From positions 124,001 through 188,000 of the forward strand of contig NZ_JAKREV010000002.1 in NCBI RefSeq assembly GCF_022664465.1: a DNA stretch of 64,000 bases, given 5' to 3'. Positions within the stretch are counted from its first letter, which is position 1, and each line of letters starts with the position of its first letter. The position numbers were made by a program, and so were the translations under genes. The notes under the pieces were generated by a model. That model was not told the DNA's origin. It ran no database searches and was given only the letters and a program-made list of their open reading frames with translations. This DNA is from Sphingomonas hankookensis. Its GTDB lineage: Bacteria; Pseudomonadota; Alphaproteobacteria; Sphingomonadales; Sphingomonadaceae. This document shows positions 48,828 to 58,926 of this stretch, in pieces.

Positions 48828-51800
48828 TTAGAACTGGAACCCGACCCCGGCATTGGCACCGCCATAGCCCTGGCTGTCATAGGTCCCGCCGACCTTCACC
48901 ACCGCGCGTCCATCGTTGAACGCCCGCGATGCGCCGAACGCGATGGCCGACTGGCCGCGATAGGTGCCGCCGCCGATGGCGACCATCGTCGCACCGGGTT
49001 CCATCGCCTGTGGCAGTGCCGCGACGGCCATCGCCGCCGACGATCCGGCGCTCAGGTCGCGGCGCAGCACGCCCAGGTCGAACCCGACCTGCGCCATCCG
49101 GCTGTCGATATAGTTGGTCGTCTGGTTGGCGACGCCTTGCAACCCGGCCTGCAACTGGCCGAGATTGACCGCATCGGTCGCCGCCGTCCCCGCCGCGACG
49201 TTGCGCAGCGCGACCGGTGTGCCGCCACCATTGCCCAGCGTTACGTTACCCGAGCCGTCATACTGGACCGAATTGGTGCCCAGCGTCAGCGCCGCCTGCG
49301 CGGTCTGGTTGACGGCGTTGAGCTGTCCGCCATTCACCGCCTGCGTCGATCCGGCCGCAACCGTGCCGGCGGCGACATTGGCGAGGGTGACGGGCGCTGC
49401 GGCATTGCCCCCGGCCAGCGTCACCTGGTTGGTGCGGGCGCCGGTGGCGTCGCGGTCATATTGCAGGCTGTTGGACGACTGGGTCGCCACCGCGAACAGC
49501 TGTCCGCCGTTGACCGCATCGGTCGATCCCGCCGCGACGTTGCCCGCCGCGACATTGTGCAGGCCGACGGGCGCTGCCGGGTTGGCGCCGATCAGCGTCA
49601 CGTCGTTGGTCAGCGTACCGCCGTTCGACACCGTCGGCGACCCCGGATTGCTGTACTGGATCGCGCTGACCGTGCTGCCGGTCAGCGTGTTGCTCAGATT
49701 GGTGATCGCCGCGCTGTTGGCCGCGACCTGCACGTTCGTCTCGGCCAGCTGCCCGCCATTGACCGCATCGGTCGAACCGATCGCGATATTGCCGGCGCGG
49801 ACGTTGCGCAGCCCGACCGCGCCACCGCTCGCCCCGACCAGCGTCGCATCGTCGGTCAGCGTGCCGCCATTGGGCGTGGTCGGCGCCGATGCGTCGGCAT
49901 ATTTAAGGGGCTGGTTGCCGACCTGCGTCTGCAGATTGGTGATCGCCGTCGAATTGGCGTCGACACGGGTCGTCAGGTTGGTCACCGCCGTCCCGGTGCC
50001 GGTCGCATTCGCCTGAAGGTCGGCGATCGCGGTCGTGTTGCTGGCGATCTGCGTCGTATGACTGGCGACCGTCCCTTCCAGCGTGGTCGTCCGCCCCGCC
50101 ACTGCGGCTACTGCCTGGTTGGTGGTGTTCAGCTGATCGCCGTTCACCGCGTCGGTCGACCCGGCACCGACCGCACCGCCCGCGACGTTGTGCAGCGCGA
50201 CCGCGCCACCGCTGGCCCCGACCAGCGTCAGGTCGTCGGTCACCGTGCCACCATTAGGCGTCGTCGGCGTCCCCGCCGTCGAATAGCGGACCGGCCCCGC
50301 CGATCCGTTGCCGATCTGCGCGATGGCATTGGTGTTCGCCACGACCTGTGCGTTGACCGCGAACAGCTGCGATCCGTTCACCGCGTCGGTCGACGTGGCG
50401 GACACGCTGCCCGCCGCGACATTGGCGACGACGGTACCCGCGGCACCGCCCAGCGTCAGCCGATCGCGCGCGACATTGTCATACTGCACCGCGCTGGCAC
50501 CCAGCGCCGCCAGCCCGGACGTATTGGCCGTTACCCGCGTATCGAGCGCACTGAGTGCGGTCACGGTGGCATCGAGCCGCTGATCGGTCGCGAACAGCTG
50601 CGACCCGTTGACCGCATCGGTCGAGGTCGCGCTTACCGCACCGGCCGCGACATTGCCCAGCGTCACCGCCGCGCCCGGGGTGGTACCGACCAGCGTGACG
50701 CCGCCGGTGCGGACCCCGGCGGCATCGACGTCGTAACGGACCGCCGTCGCGCTGGCCCCCTGCAACGTCGCGATATCCTGACTGTTGCTGGTGACCCGCG
50801 TGTCCAGCCCGCCGATCGCGGTCGTATTCGCATCGACGCGCGTGTTGGTGGCGAACAGTTGCGATCCGTTGACCGCTTCGGTCGACGTCGCCGCCAGCGC
50901 ACCCGCCGCAACGTTGCCCAGCGTAACCGCCGTACCCGGCGTAACGCTGGCCAGCGTTACGCCACCGGTCCGCACCCCGCCCGCGTCGACATCGTAGCGG
51001 ACGGCGTTCGCAGTCGCGCCCTGCAGCGTCGCGATGTCCTGGGTATTGGCCGTCACGCGCGTGTCCAGTCCGCCGATCGCGGTCGTGTTCGTATCGACGC
51101 GCGTGTTGGTGGCGAACAGCTGCGATCCGTTTACCGCTTCGGTCGAAGTCGCCGTCACGGCACCCGCACCGACATTGGCCAGCACCGTACCCCCTGCGCC
51201 GCCCAGCGTCGCACGGGTGCGGGTGGCATCGTCATACGCGATCGTGCTGCCCGCCAGCGCCGTGACGCGATCGGCCACGCCGGTCACCTGTCCGACCGTC
51301 GCTGCATCGGTCGCGGCCGATCCGGCGGCGACGTTGGTGATCTGCCGCAAACCGCCGGCGGTGCCGACCGAGACTTCGCCGGCCGAATTCTGCGCACCGG
51401 TCAGGCCGACGGCGGTGTAGCCAGCCAGCGCGCCGCGCCCGGCGATCGAGCCGGCGCCCAGCGCCACGCTGTTCGCCGCCGTCACCTGCGCATTGGTGCC
51501 GAACGCGATGCTGCCGGTCGCACCGGCCTCGGCACGGGCATTATTGCCGAATGCGATCGCGTTGAGATCGGAAGCGAAGGACGGCGTGCCGTTCGTGCCC
51601 AGCCCCGAAATCCGGTTGCCGCCGATCGAGATGCCGCCGGGATTGTCGAGGCTGATCGCATTTGCCGTCATCTGGCACTGATCGTTCGGGCCGATGACGT
51701 TGCCACTGGTGTCCAGCACCTGCAGCGTGATCGGCGCACCCGATGCCGCCTGGTTCAACAGGCCGGTCACGTTGGTATTGAGCGGCGGCAACACCCCGCC

Positions 51801-52049
51801 GAGCAGCGGCAGGCCGAGGATACCGTTGACGGTCCCCTCGATCGGGCCGGTGATGCCGGTGACGACGGGCGCGACGATGTCCGTCACGACCGATCGGGGC
51901 AACTGGACGCCGGCGCAGGCGCTGACGACGCGGGTTTGCGCCGCCGCCTGTTGCACGCCAACCGTGCCGATCAACATAGTCGAACCGAGCAGCATCCGGA
52001 GCAACGGACTGACGGTACCGAAACGCGCGTTGGGCTGGGGAAATTGCAT
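48828..52049 (-). CDS. YadA-like trimeric autotransporter adhesin
   Basis: A 1073-residue type Vc secreted adhesin. Order: signal peptide (about 1-38, ending QQAAAQ), an N-terminal region with two Cys, left-handed beta-roll head repeats (about 160-210: NAIAFGNNARA, GSIAFGTNAQV, SVALGAGS), many HANS/neck-type units (TDAVNGSQLFA, TNVAAGSAATDAATVGQV), long stalk, and the YadA C-terminal membrane anchor (about 985-1073, ending GGANAGVGFQF). Three stalk copies of an about 87-residue unit are very alike. It mediates adhesion or autoaggregation by family. No partner genes are adjacent. Confidence 0.93.
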   Translation of the reverse strand: MQFPQPNARFGTVSPLLRMLLGSTMLIGTVGVQQAAAQTRVVSACAGVQLPRSVVTDIVAPVVTGITGPIEGTVNGILGLPLLGGVLPPLNTNVTGLLNQAASGAPITLQVLDTSGNVIGPNDQCQMTANAISLDNPGGISIGGNRISGLGTNGTPSFASDLNAIAFGNNARAEAGATGSIAFGTNAQVTAANSVALGAGSIAGRGALAGYTAVGLTGAQNSAGEVSVGTAGGLRQITNVAAGSAATDAATVGQVTGVADRVTALAGSTIAYDDATRTRATLGGAGGTVLANVGAGAVTATSTEAVNGSQLFATNTRVDTNTTAIGGLDTRVTANTQDIATLQGATANAVRYDVDAGGVRTGGVTLASVTPGTAVTLGNVAAGALAATSTEAVNGSQLFATNTRVDANTTAIGGLDTRVTSNSQDIATLQGASATAVRYDVDAAGVRTGGVTLVGTTPGAAVTLGNVAAGAVSATSTDAVNGSQLFATDQRLDATVTALSALDTRVTANTSGLAALGASAVQYDNVARDRLTLGGAAGTVVANVAAGSVSATSTDAVNGSQLFAVNAQVVANTNAIAQIGNGSAGPVRYSTAGTPTTPNGGTVTDDLTLVGASGGAVALHNVAGGAVGAGSTDAVNGDQLNTTNQAVAAVAGRTTTLEGTVASHTTQIASNTTAIADLQANATGTGTAVTNLTTRVDANSTAITNLQTQVGNQPLKYADASAPTTPNGGTLTDDATLVGASGGAVGLRNVRAGNIAIGSTDAVNGGQLAETNVQVAANSAAITNLSNTLTGSTVSAIQYSNPGSPTVSNGGTLTNDVTLIGANPAAPVGLHNVAAGNVAAGSTDAVNGGQLFAVATQSSNSLQYDRDATGARTNQVTLAGGNAAAPVTLANVAAGTVAAGSTQAVNGGQLNAVNQTAQAALTLGTNSVQYDGSGNVTLGNGGGTPVALRNVAAGTAATDAVNLGQLQAGLQGVANQTTNYIDSRMAQVGFDLGVLRRDLSAGSSAAMAVAALPQAMEPGATMVAIGGGTYRGQSAIAFGASRAFNDGRAVVKVGGTYDSQGYGGANAGVGFQF
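50597..51150 (-). repeat. 261-bp tandem repeats in the adhesin gene
   Basis: The block coding STEAVNGSQLFATNTRVD recurs at exactly 261-bp (87-residue) spacing near 51120-51150, 50858-50890 and, diverged to STDAVNGSQLFATDQRLD, near 50597-50629. The two upstream units are near identical in DNA, so unequal recombination could change stalk length. Confidence 0.8.
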
Positions 52050-52397
52050 ACGTCCTCCTGTACTCCCCGGAGCTGGGGCCCGGGTTCGGATCAGGATGAC
52101 GCAGCGATCGCCACGATCTGCTTGACGGCAAATCTTAAAGGAAAACCGTATTTTACAGGCGCTTAAAGACTAATGTATCCGGTTTTGGACAGGGGAACGG
52201 GAGGCGGAAACGATGCTCGGGGGGACACGCCAACAACCGCCCATGGCCGAAATCCGCGACAGCGCGCGTTCAACCGTTCGCAAACCGCAACCTCGCGACC
52301 TTCACATGCACGGGGCAGCCAGCACGACGCGCATAGGGCACCGTTGCCACCACTTGAGGATTTTGCGTGAATTTCAACGGCTTCGGACCGCGGCGGG
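52050..52397. other. 348-bp region between the tRNA gene and the YadA-like gene
   Basis: No gene is visible. The AT-rich stretch around 52125-52185 (AAATCTTAAAGGAAAACCG and GCTTAAAGACTAATG on the plus strand) is the likely promoter region of the adhesin gene; the rest has no structure I can name. Confidence 0.55.
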
Positions 52398-52474
52398 TGG
52401 TAGCGAAGGAGGGATTTGAACCCCCGACCCCAGGATTATGATTCCCGTGCTCTAACCAACTGAGCTACTTCGCC
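52398..52474 (-). tRNA. tRNA-Met (CAU), elongator type
   Basis: A 77-nt tRNA including an encoded CCA. The acceptor GGCGAAG pairs with CTTCGCT (one G-U), the D arm is GCTC-AGTTGGTTA-GAGC, the anticodon loop ATCATAA carries CAU (complement of 52438-52440), and the T arm is GGGGG-TTCAAAT-CCCTC (four pairs plus a mismatch). The pattern and the intact 1-72 pair favour elongator tRNA-Met over initiator. tRNA-Ile2, which also carries CAU before lysidine modification, is less likely given the GGGGTC variable region. Confidence 0.9.
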
Positions 52475-52527
52475 CCGCCGCATCCCCGTTGGGGAGGGCG
52501 GCCCTATACGAACGCGAATCGTTGTGG

Positions 52528-53040
52528 TCAAGCGAACATATGCCGGGAAAGTGCTTCCCATGGTCCGCCGCGATACCACCAGCTTGCCAGACCGGCGACT
52601 TTGAGCGGGCGGGGCTCGAAACCGGGGGACAATTCGGCCAGCAACGCCTTTGCTTCCGCTGGCTCCACCTTGTTCTGGATGGTGACGTGCGGCCGCCATC
52701 CGGCGCGGTCCTGCGGCACCAGCATGGTGGCAAAAGCATCGGCCAGTTCGGCACGGATCGATTCGAGATCGGGCGATTCGATGCGATAGGCGACGCCGCG
52801 GCCGAGGTTCATCAGCCCGCCGACCCGCGCGAACGGCGCCGGTACGCCGCGGGTCAGTGCGCTCAGCCGCTGCTTGAGTTCCGCGCCCAGCTCCGGGGCC
52901 AGATGGTGGAACATCGTGCAATGCGCCGCCAGCACGTTGCGCTCCGGCGGAAAATAGGCGCGACGCTGCCGGTCGAACCACGCCTGATCCTCATGCCCGA
53001 ACAACGCGGTCACGATGATCGGGGCGGGACCGTCGGACAT
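52528..53040 (-). CDS. 2'-5' RNA ligase family protein
   Basis: A 170-residue 2H phosphoesterase-fold protein. The two histidine signatures are HCTMFHH (about residue 40) and HVTIQNK (about residue 118), each H-x-T as required. Family enzymes act on 2',3'-cyclic phosphate or 2'-5' linkages (LigT/ThpR) or related substrates; the true one is unknown. It starts 2 bp after the kup stop, so it may be co-transcribed with kup. Confidence 0.85.
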   Translation of the reverse strand: MSDGPAPIIVTALFGHEDQAWFDRQRRAYFPPERNVLAAHCTMFHHLAPELGAELKQRLSALTRGVPAPFARVGGLMNLGRGVAYRIESPDLESIRAELADAFATMLVPQDRAGWRPHVTIQNKVEPAEAKALLAELSPGFEPRPLKVAGLASWWYRGGPWEALSRHMFA

Positions 53041-53042
53041 CG

Positions 53043-54968
53043 TCAGATTTCGACCTGGCTACCCAGCTCGACCACGCGGTTGGTCGGCAGGCGGAAGAAC
53101 TCCATCGCGCTTTCCGAATTCTGCAGCATCCACGCGAACACCTTTTCGCGCCAGATCATCATCCCCGGCCGCGACGACGGCAACAGCGTCTGCCGCGCGA
53201 GGAAGAAGCTGGTGTCCATCATCCGGAAATCGCCGCCGCAGCATCCGACCGCCTTCAGCGCACCGGGCACGTCGGGGTCCTGCATGAACCCGAACTTCAG
53301 GATCATGCGGTGGAATCCCTGTCCCAGATCCTCGTTCTTCGTGCGAACTTCGGGATCGACATAGGGCGTGTCGGCGATCTTGACCGTCAGCAGGATGACC
53401 CGCTCGTGCAGCACCTTGTTGTGCTTCAGGTTATGGAGCAGCGCGTGCGGCACGCCTTCGGGGGTCGAGGTCATGAACACCGCGGTGCCCGGCACGCGGG
53501 TCGCGCTGCTGGCCGCCGACTGGATGAACACCTTGATCGGCATGGCGGCCTCCCGCATCCGCTCGATCATCAGCTTGCGCCCCTTGGCCCAGGTCGTGAG
53601 CAGCACGAAGACGACGATCCCGACTAGCAGCGGGAACCACCCGCCATCGGGCACCTTGGTCAGGTTCGACGCGAAATAGGCGCCGTCGATGCACAGGAAC
53701 ATCGCCATGAACGCCACGACCGCCGCGACCGGCCAGTTCCACACGCGCTTGATCAGCACCGCGATCATGCAGGTGCTGATGAACATCGTGCCCGTCACCG
53801 CGATGCCGTAGGCGGCGGCAAGGTTCGACGATTCCTGGAACCCGAAGATCAGCAGCAGCACCATGACCAGCAGCGCCCAGTTGACCACCGGGATGTAAAT
53901 CTGCCCGGCCGCATCGGCGCTGGTATGTTCGATGCGCAACCGCGGCATCAGGCCCAGCTGCACCGCCTGCTGCACGACCGAGAAGGCACCGGTGATCACC
54001 GCCTGGCTGGCGATGATCGTCGCCAGCGTGGCAAGGATGACCAGCGGCAGGCGGAAATCCTCGGACGCCATGAAGAAGAACGGGTTGGATGCCGCATCGG
54101 GGTTCTGCAGCAGCAGCGCGCCCTGCCCCAGATAGTTCAGCATCAGCGCGGGGAACACGACGTACAGCCACGCGACCGAGATCGGGCGGCGGCCGAAATG
54201 GCCCATATCGGCGTACAGCGCCTCAGCCCCGGTCACCGCCAGCACGACCGACCCCAGCGCAAGGAACGCCATGATCCCGTCCTGCGCGAAGAACCGCACT
54301 GCCCAGATCGGGTTCAGCGCCTGGAAAATATCCGGCCGTTCGAGGATGTTGATGACGCCGAGGAACACCAGCGTCGCGAAATAGGCGATCATGATCGGCC
54401 CGAACAGCCGCCCGACGCTGGCCGTGCCGACCGCCTGCAACCAGAACAGCCCGATCATGATGACCACCGCGATCGGTATCACGAACGGATCGAAGCCGGC
54501 ATTGACCGTCGCCAGCCCCTCGACCGCCGACAGCACCGACACCGCGGGCGTGATCATGCAGTCGCCGAAGAACAGCGCCGTCGCCAGCACGCCGAGGATG
54601 ACGAGGCTGGAGGTCCAGCGCCCGCCGCCGCTCTTGCGCTGGATCAGCGCCAGCAGCGCGAGGCTGCCACCCTCGCCGTTGTTATCGGCACGCATGATGA
54701 TGAAGACGTATTTCAACGTCACGATCAGCATCAGCGACCAGAAGACGAGGCTGACGACGCCGAAGATGTTCAGCTGGTCGACCGGCAGCCGGTGATGGCC
54801 GACGAACGTCTCCTTCATCGCGTAGAGCGGCGAGGTGCCGATATCGCCGTAGACGATGCCGAGCGCACCCAGCGACAGCTTGGCGAGCGACTGGCGCGGG
54901 CCGTGATGGCCCGTTCCCTCGGCGGGGAGATCGGTGGCTTCCGACGAAGCCTCTCGGGAAAATATCAC
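53043..54968 (-). CDS. kup: Kup low-affinity potassium transporter
   Basis: A 641-residue K+/H+ symporter with twelve transmembrane helices in the first 460 residues and a cytoplasmic tail. The family hallmark [21 protein letters not shown] begins near residue 30, and conserved [17 protein letters not shown] and [14 protein letters not shown] follow. The tail begins after about residue 460. Start [13 protein letters not shown]; the N-terminal 25 residues are variable in the family. Confidence 0.96.
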   Translation of the reverse strand: MIFSREASSEATDLPAEGTGHHGPRQSLAKLSLGALGIVYGDIGTSPLYAMKETFVGHHRLPVDQLNIFGVVSLVFWSLMLIVTLKYVFIIMRADNNGEGGSLALLALIQRKSGGGRWTSSLVILGVLATALFFGDCMITPAVSVLSAVEGLATVNAGFDPFVIPIAVVIMIGLFWLQAVGTASVGRLFGPIMIAYFATLVFLGVINILERPDIFQALNPIWAVRFFAQDGIMAFLALGSVVLAVTGAEALYADMGHFGRRPISVAWLYVVFPALMLNYLGQGALLLQNPDAASNPFFFMASEDFRLPLVILATLATIIASQAVITGAFSVVQQAVQLGLMPRLRIEHTSADAAGQIYIPVVNWALLVMVLLLIFGFQESSNLAAAYGIAVTGTMFISTCMIAVLIKRVWNWPVAAVVAFMAMFLCIDGAYFASNLTKVPDGGWFPLLVGIVVFVLLTTWAKGRKLMIERMREAAMPIKVFIQSAASSATRVPGTAVFMTSTPEGVPHALLHNLKHNKVLHERVILLTVKIADTPYVDPEVRTKNEDLGQGFHRMILKFGFMQDPDVPGALKAVGCCGGDFRMMDTSFFLARQTLLPSSRPGMMIWREKVFAWMLQNSESAMEFFRLPTNRVVELGSQVEI

Positions 54969-55538
54969 GGGCGCGAGAACCGCGCCGAAGTGGCAACGAG
55001 TTTGGTCATGTCGACCGCGTCCCAGTGGTTCAAGGCCGCGCCGTTAGCACGCGCAATATGGCCGTGCAATCATCCGCTGTGCGGCAGGTGGGATGGATGG
55101 GGGATGAACGACGGGCTTTTGCCGGGCGTCGACTGGAGAAAGGACAATGTTCGCTCTTCCGTCCCGCTCCCCCCCTCCCGTTTGCTTCGAGCGCAGGTTC
55201 GAGCCTGTCGAGAACCGAAGTCGAGAAGGGGTTGCCCCAAGCAGGGCGTTCTCGACGGACGCTTATCGACAAGCTCGAAGCTGCTCGAACCAAACGGTGT
55301 GGGTGTTGACGGGTGCGAGCTGGGGGCTGATCTCTCTGATGTGAACGGTCGCCCGGCGAAGGCCGCAGCCGCAAGCGGCTATAGTCGCACGCGACCATCG
55401 GTACGCTACCGATAGATATCGCGGCCCTCCCCACTCTGTACAGCGCAGGAGCAATCGCACCGATGTTTCGGTTGAACGTCGATCGGTCCTGCGACGCCCG
55501 GTGACCGGATGCGTAGCGCCATATACCGCTAGCAACGT
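54969..55538. other. 570-bp intergenic region with a CGAG-type palindrome
   Basis: No gene is credible here. From about 55190 to 55300 it carries the palindromic units GTTCGAGCCTGTCGAGAACC, TTCTCGACGGACG and CTTATCGACAAGCTCGAA, a repeat style common in sphingomonad and pseudomonad spacers. The remainder shows no structure. It separates kup from the rhamnogalacturonan locus. Confidence 0.6.
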
Positions 55539-58238
55539 TTATTCAGCGCCCCCGCCCCGCCGCGGCCGGATGGCGCCGGCGTCGATCGCCTGACGAATCA
55601 GCGCCAGATTCTCGATCGCGGCCAACCCCCATTGCGACGCGGCGTTCGTGCTGATCCCCGGCCATTCGACCACCCCGCCCGGCAGCCACCGGCGCGGGTC
55701 GGTGGTTGCGACGCCGAGGCCCGCACGGCCGGCAAAGAACTCGCTCGCCCCCCGCGTTGCGAGGGCGGCATCCTTCTTCGCCCATGCGGCAAACGCGGTC
55801 AGCCGCGAATGCGCCTCGCCCAGATTCTCCGATCCCTTGCGCGGACCGAAACGCGCCTCGAACGCGGCCTTCGGCGCATTGTAATAGCGGCAGTAATCGA
55901 GCCACGCCGAACGGTAGCGCGGCACGTCGAGCAGCTGGAGCAGTTCGGTATTGATCTCCACCGCACCGAACACCGAATTGAGGTGCGAGATCGACACCTT
56001 GTCTCCCGGCCCCAGAAAACGGCCGCTGGCAAGGTCATACGGCGCGCTGCCCGCGACCCAGCCGTTCTGCAACCGGCCGATGCTGTCCATCCCGGCGATC
56101 AGCCGGTCGCGCCAGCGCTTGTCCCCGGTCCGCTCCCATTCGGTCAGCCATGCCGCGGCCAGCGAACACCACACCGTCCCGAACGACATCTCGATCGTGC
56201 CGGCCGGCAGCACCGGGCGATCGCCGCCGGGTACCTTGCGGCCGATCTCGACCGTCTTGAGCGTCTGGTCCGACGTCAGCAGGTCGCGCATCAGGTCGCC
56301 GACGCGTTCGTCGGCGGTCAGATAGTAGAAGATGCGGCGATAGGCGGCGTTGCTCACGCGCGGCTGCTTCGAACTGTCGCTCCAGTGCTGCACGCCGTGG
56401 CGGGTGCCCATGCCGCGGAAGCGGCCGACATGATACACATCGACCTCGCCGGTATGGCGGGTCATCGCCTCGGCCAGCCGGTACGCCTGCCCGCCACCGG
56501 TGCGCAGCGCCTGCATCCACAGCCACAAATCGGGCGACAATTCGCTGTTCGCCCACGCAAACCCGCCGATGTCGTAGCGCCACTGGTGCCGGTCGGCATC
56601 GTAGCTGTGCATGACGTCGCCATGGTTCCAGAAGCCGTACCAATGACGCCGCTCGACCTCGCCGGCATAGAAATCGACCAGCCGGCTCAGTTGATCCTCG
56701 ATGGCGATACGGTTCGGCGTCGAACGGTCGGGCAGCGTCCAGTGACCGAACACCCCTGCCGCGTGCAGTCCCACCGGATCGGCGACCAGTTGCGGTGCGT
56801 CGACCACCGCCTTCGCCAGCGCCTGCAACCGCGCCGTGTCGGGCGTCGCCGGGAACGACCACAACATCAGCTCGCTGGTGCGCGCGATCCCGGTCGCACT
56901 GTCCCAGCCGGGCTCGTAATCCTCATAGGTGACGGCCAGCCCCTCGTTCTGGGCGTCATACCCCTCCATCCCCATCACGCCGCGATAGGGGCGCAGGTCC
57001 ATCGCCGCCGCGCGCGGCGACCATAGCCACAGGGTGAGCTTCGCCGCATCGCCGTCCGCCCCGGCAATCGCGATCTCGCCGGGATGGCGCTCCCAAAACC
57101 AGCGTCCACCGATCGCCGCGCCGCCCATCGGCGACCCGACATAAGCGAAGCCCGGTGCACGACGCCCCTCGCCCGCGTCGATCCAGCCATGGCCGGGCCC
57201 GGTCCGCTTGCGCAGCGTGAAGCCCTGCGCCGAAAACTGCGCCAGCGACAGCTCGCCCCATGCCGGTATCCGCTCCAGCAGGTCGCCGACCGGCCGCGCC
57301 ATGGCGGCGGGCGGCGGCGTCGCCTGCCCGGAAATCTGCGCGCGCCGCGTCGTCTCGCCCGGATCGCGGCGCAACCCGGTCAGCGGCCGCACAGCCTCGA
57401 CGAACATCGCATCGTCGTCCAGCGCGATGCGGACATGGCGGTCGTGGAGCGGCACCGCCATCGGCACCGCCGTGGTCAACCCGACCCCCGACACGAACAG
57501 CGCGGCGGGATCGACGTCATGGACGAAGCTGTGGACGATCCGCAGCCCTTCGGCCCCGGCATAGGCATAGAGTCGGACGACGAACGGCAGGATCGACAGG
57601 CCGGACGCGACATGATGCCCCTCCAGCCGGACGACTGCGCGGACCGGTCCGCGCTGTTCGACCTCGACCCGCTCGATCCGTCCGGTGAGTGGCGTCCGCG
57701 GCCCTTCGGGATCGCCGCGCCGCACCTCGGCGACCAGTGCCGCGTCGCGCAGCACGACGCGGTCGCCATGCCATGCCCGGCGCACCAGCGTCTCGCCGCT
57801 CCGCGCGATCTCCCACCGGCGATCGCCGATCCTGACGACGATCGCGTCGCCCCGTTCCTCGATCGAGACTGCCCGGTCGGGCGCCACCGGTCGTCCCGGC
57901 GCTACCGTCACGCCGGCACCGGGCTGCACATCGGCGGGCAGCGCATGCGCGCTCCATTTGACGCTGCCATCGGGCCAGGTGGCGGTGGTCCAGCTCTGTG
58001 CCGCAATCGCCCGCCCGTCGCCATCGAGCACCGCCAGCGACCGGCGCGGCGACACCTGCCCGCGCGGCCACGCGATACCGAACGTCTGCCCCTGATGGAT
58101 CGCCGGCGCCGTCCCCTCGACCCAGCGTGCGCCCGGTCGCGACACCGGCCCGGCCGGCGCAGCCAACGCTCCCGGCAGTCGCGCCGCACCCGCCGCCAGT
58201 ATCGTTGCGCCCATCAGGGTCCGGCGGCTCATCCGCAT
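55539..58238 (-). CDS. PcRGLX/YetA-like exo-rhamnogalacturonan lyase (PL26 family)
   Basis: An 899-residue exported protein with a twin-arginine signal (MRMSRRTLMGATILAAGAARLPGALA). It has the layout of the PcRGLX/YetA group: an N-terminal beta-sandwich (about 40-320), then an (alpha/alpha) catalytic barrel rich in Trp/Tyr/His (HWYGFWNHGDVMHSYD near residue 545) and a short C-terminal part. Family enzymes split unsaturated disaccharides from the ends of rhamnogalacturonan-I. It is the third gene of the operon receptor-DUF6250-lyase, which supports pectin use. The catalytic residues cannot be fixed from sequence alone. Confidence 0.75.
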   Translation of the reverse strand: MRMSRRTLMGATILAAGAARLPGALAAPAGPVSRPGARWVEGTAPAIHQGQTFGIAWPRGQVSPRRSLAVLDGDGRAIAAQSWTTATWPDGSVKWSAHALPADVQPGAGVTVAPGRPVAPDRAVSIEERGDAIVVRIGDRRWEIARSGETLVRRAWHGDRVVLRDAALVAEVRRGDPEGPRTPLTGRIERVEVEQRGPVRAVVRLEGHHVASGLSILPFVVRLYAYAGAEGLRIVHSFVHDVDPAALFVSGVGLTTAVPMAVPLHDRHVRIALDDDAMFVEAVRPLTGLRRDPGETTRRAQISGQATPPPAAMARPVGDLLERIPAWGELSLAQFSAQGFTLRKRTGPGHGWIDAGEGRRAPGFAYVGSPMGGAAIGGRWFWERHPGEIAIAGADGDAAKLTLWLWSPRAAAMDLRPYRGVMGMEGYDAQNEGLAVTYEDYEPGWDSATGIARTSELMLWSFPATPDTARLQALAKAVVDAPQLVADPVGLHAAGVFGHWTLPDRSTPNRIAIEDQLSRLVDFYAGEVERRHWYGFWNHGDVMHSYDADRHQWRYDIGGFAWANSELSPDLWLWMQALRTGGGQAYRLAEAMTRHTGEVDVYHVGRFRGMGTRHGVQHWSDSSKQPRVSNAAYRRIFYYLTADERVGDLMRDLLTSDQTLKTVEIGRKVPGGDRPVLPAGTIEMSFGTVWCSLAAAWLTEWERTGDKRWRDRLIAGMDSIGRLQNGWVAGSAPYDLASGRFLGPGDKVSISHLNSVFGAVEINTELLQLLDVPRYRSAWLDYCRYYNAPKAAFEARFGPRKGSENLGEAHSRLTAFAAWAKKDAALATRGASEFFAGRAGLGVATTDPRRWLPGGVVEWPGISTNAASQWGLAAIENLALIRQAIDAGAIRPRRGGGAE

Positions 58239-58257
58239 CGTACATTCTCCGGATCGA

Positions 58258-58926
58258 TCAGGGGCGCGAGATCGTGACGCCCCGGATACGCAAATGGCTT
58301 TGGGTCGTGCGGATCGCGAACCATCCGCGGCGATAGGGTTGCGGGTCGTGTAGGTTGAACATCCTTTGCCCGTCACGCTCGACGGCGATGCGCCGGCCGT
58401 CGGCGATCAGCACGATGTGCGTCCAGCGATTGGGCACGAGCATGTCGGCCGCCGCGCTGCGGTCATGGTCCGGCAACAGCGGGCGATCCCCTGCCCGCCC
58501 GGTATAGCGGCGCATCCGGGTGGTCGTGTTCCGGTTGCCGCCGATCCCGACATAATAGGTGGTCAGCGTGTCATAGTCCTCGAACCGGCCGCTACGCCGG
58601 CCCACCACCGTGCCGCCCGCCGGATCGGTCGCCATCCAGAAGGCGTTGAGGTCGCTCACCCGGTCGTTCGGCCCGCCCGCCGACACGGCCATCGCATCGA
58701 ACGCAATCCGCACCGGCCCGTCGATCCGTTGCGGATGCCACAGCGTCAGGCCGGCGGGCGTGTCGATATCGATGACGCCCCCGGGCAGGAACGCGACGGT
58801 CGCCAGCGGATCAGCGGCCTCGGTCACCCAATCGACACGCGCCGGCCGATCGACCGGCACGCATCCCGCGAGCAACAACAGGCACCAGCCGCCCGCCGGG
58901 GCAAGGCGGCCGGTGCGCCGGATCAC
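58258..58926 (-). CDS. DUF6250 family lipoprotein
   Basis: A 222-residue lipoprotein. Lipobox LLLAGC (Cys21) is followed by a beta-rich jelly-roll-like domain with the conserved segment TLWHPQRIDGPVRIAFD and GGPNDRVSDLNAFWMA (about 85-105). DUF6250 proteins occur in polysaccharide-use loci of bacteroidetes and sphingomonads and resemble carbohydrate-binding/concanavalin-like folds. I infer surface binding of rhamnogalacturonan fragments. It overlaps the receptor gene by 4 bp. Confidence 0.75.
   Translation of the reverse strand: MIRRTGRLAPAGGWCLLLLAGCVPVDRPARVDWVTEAADPLATVAFLPGGVIDIDTPAGLTLWHPQRIDGPVRIAFDAMAVSAGGPNDRVSDLNAFWMATDPAGGTVVGRRSGRFEDYDTLTTYYVGIGGNRNTTTRMRRYTGRAGDRPLLPDHDRSAAADMLVPNRWTHIVLIADGRRIAVERDGQRMFNLHDPQPYRRGWFAIRTTQSHLRIRGVTISRP

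Noticed and set aside
48714-52166. A 1150-codon open frame on the plus strand opposite the YadA-like gene
   Set aside because: It is the shadow of a high-GC repetitive gene; its product is Arg/Asp/Gly-rich without domains, whereas the minus strand has a signal peptide, head repeats and anchor.
55025-55309. 94-codon open frame in the gap after kup
   Set aside because: It crosses palindromic repeats, has no ribosome binding site and no recognisable domain.
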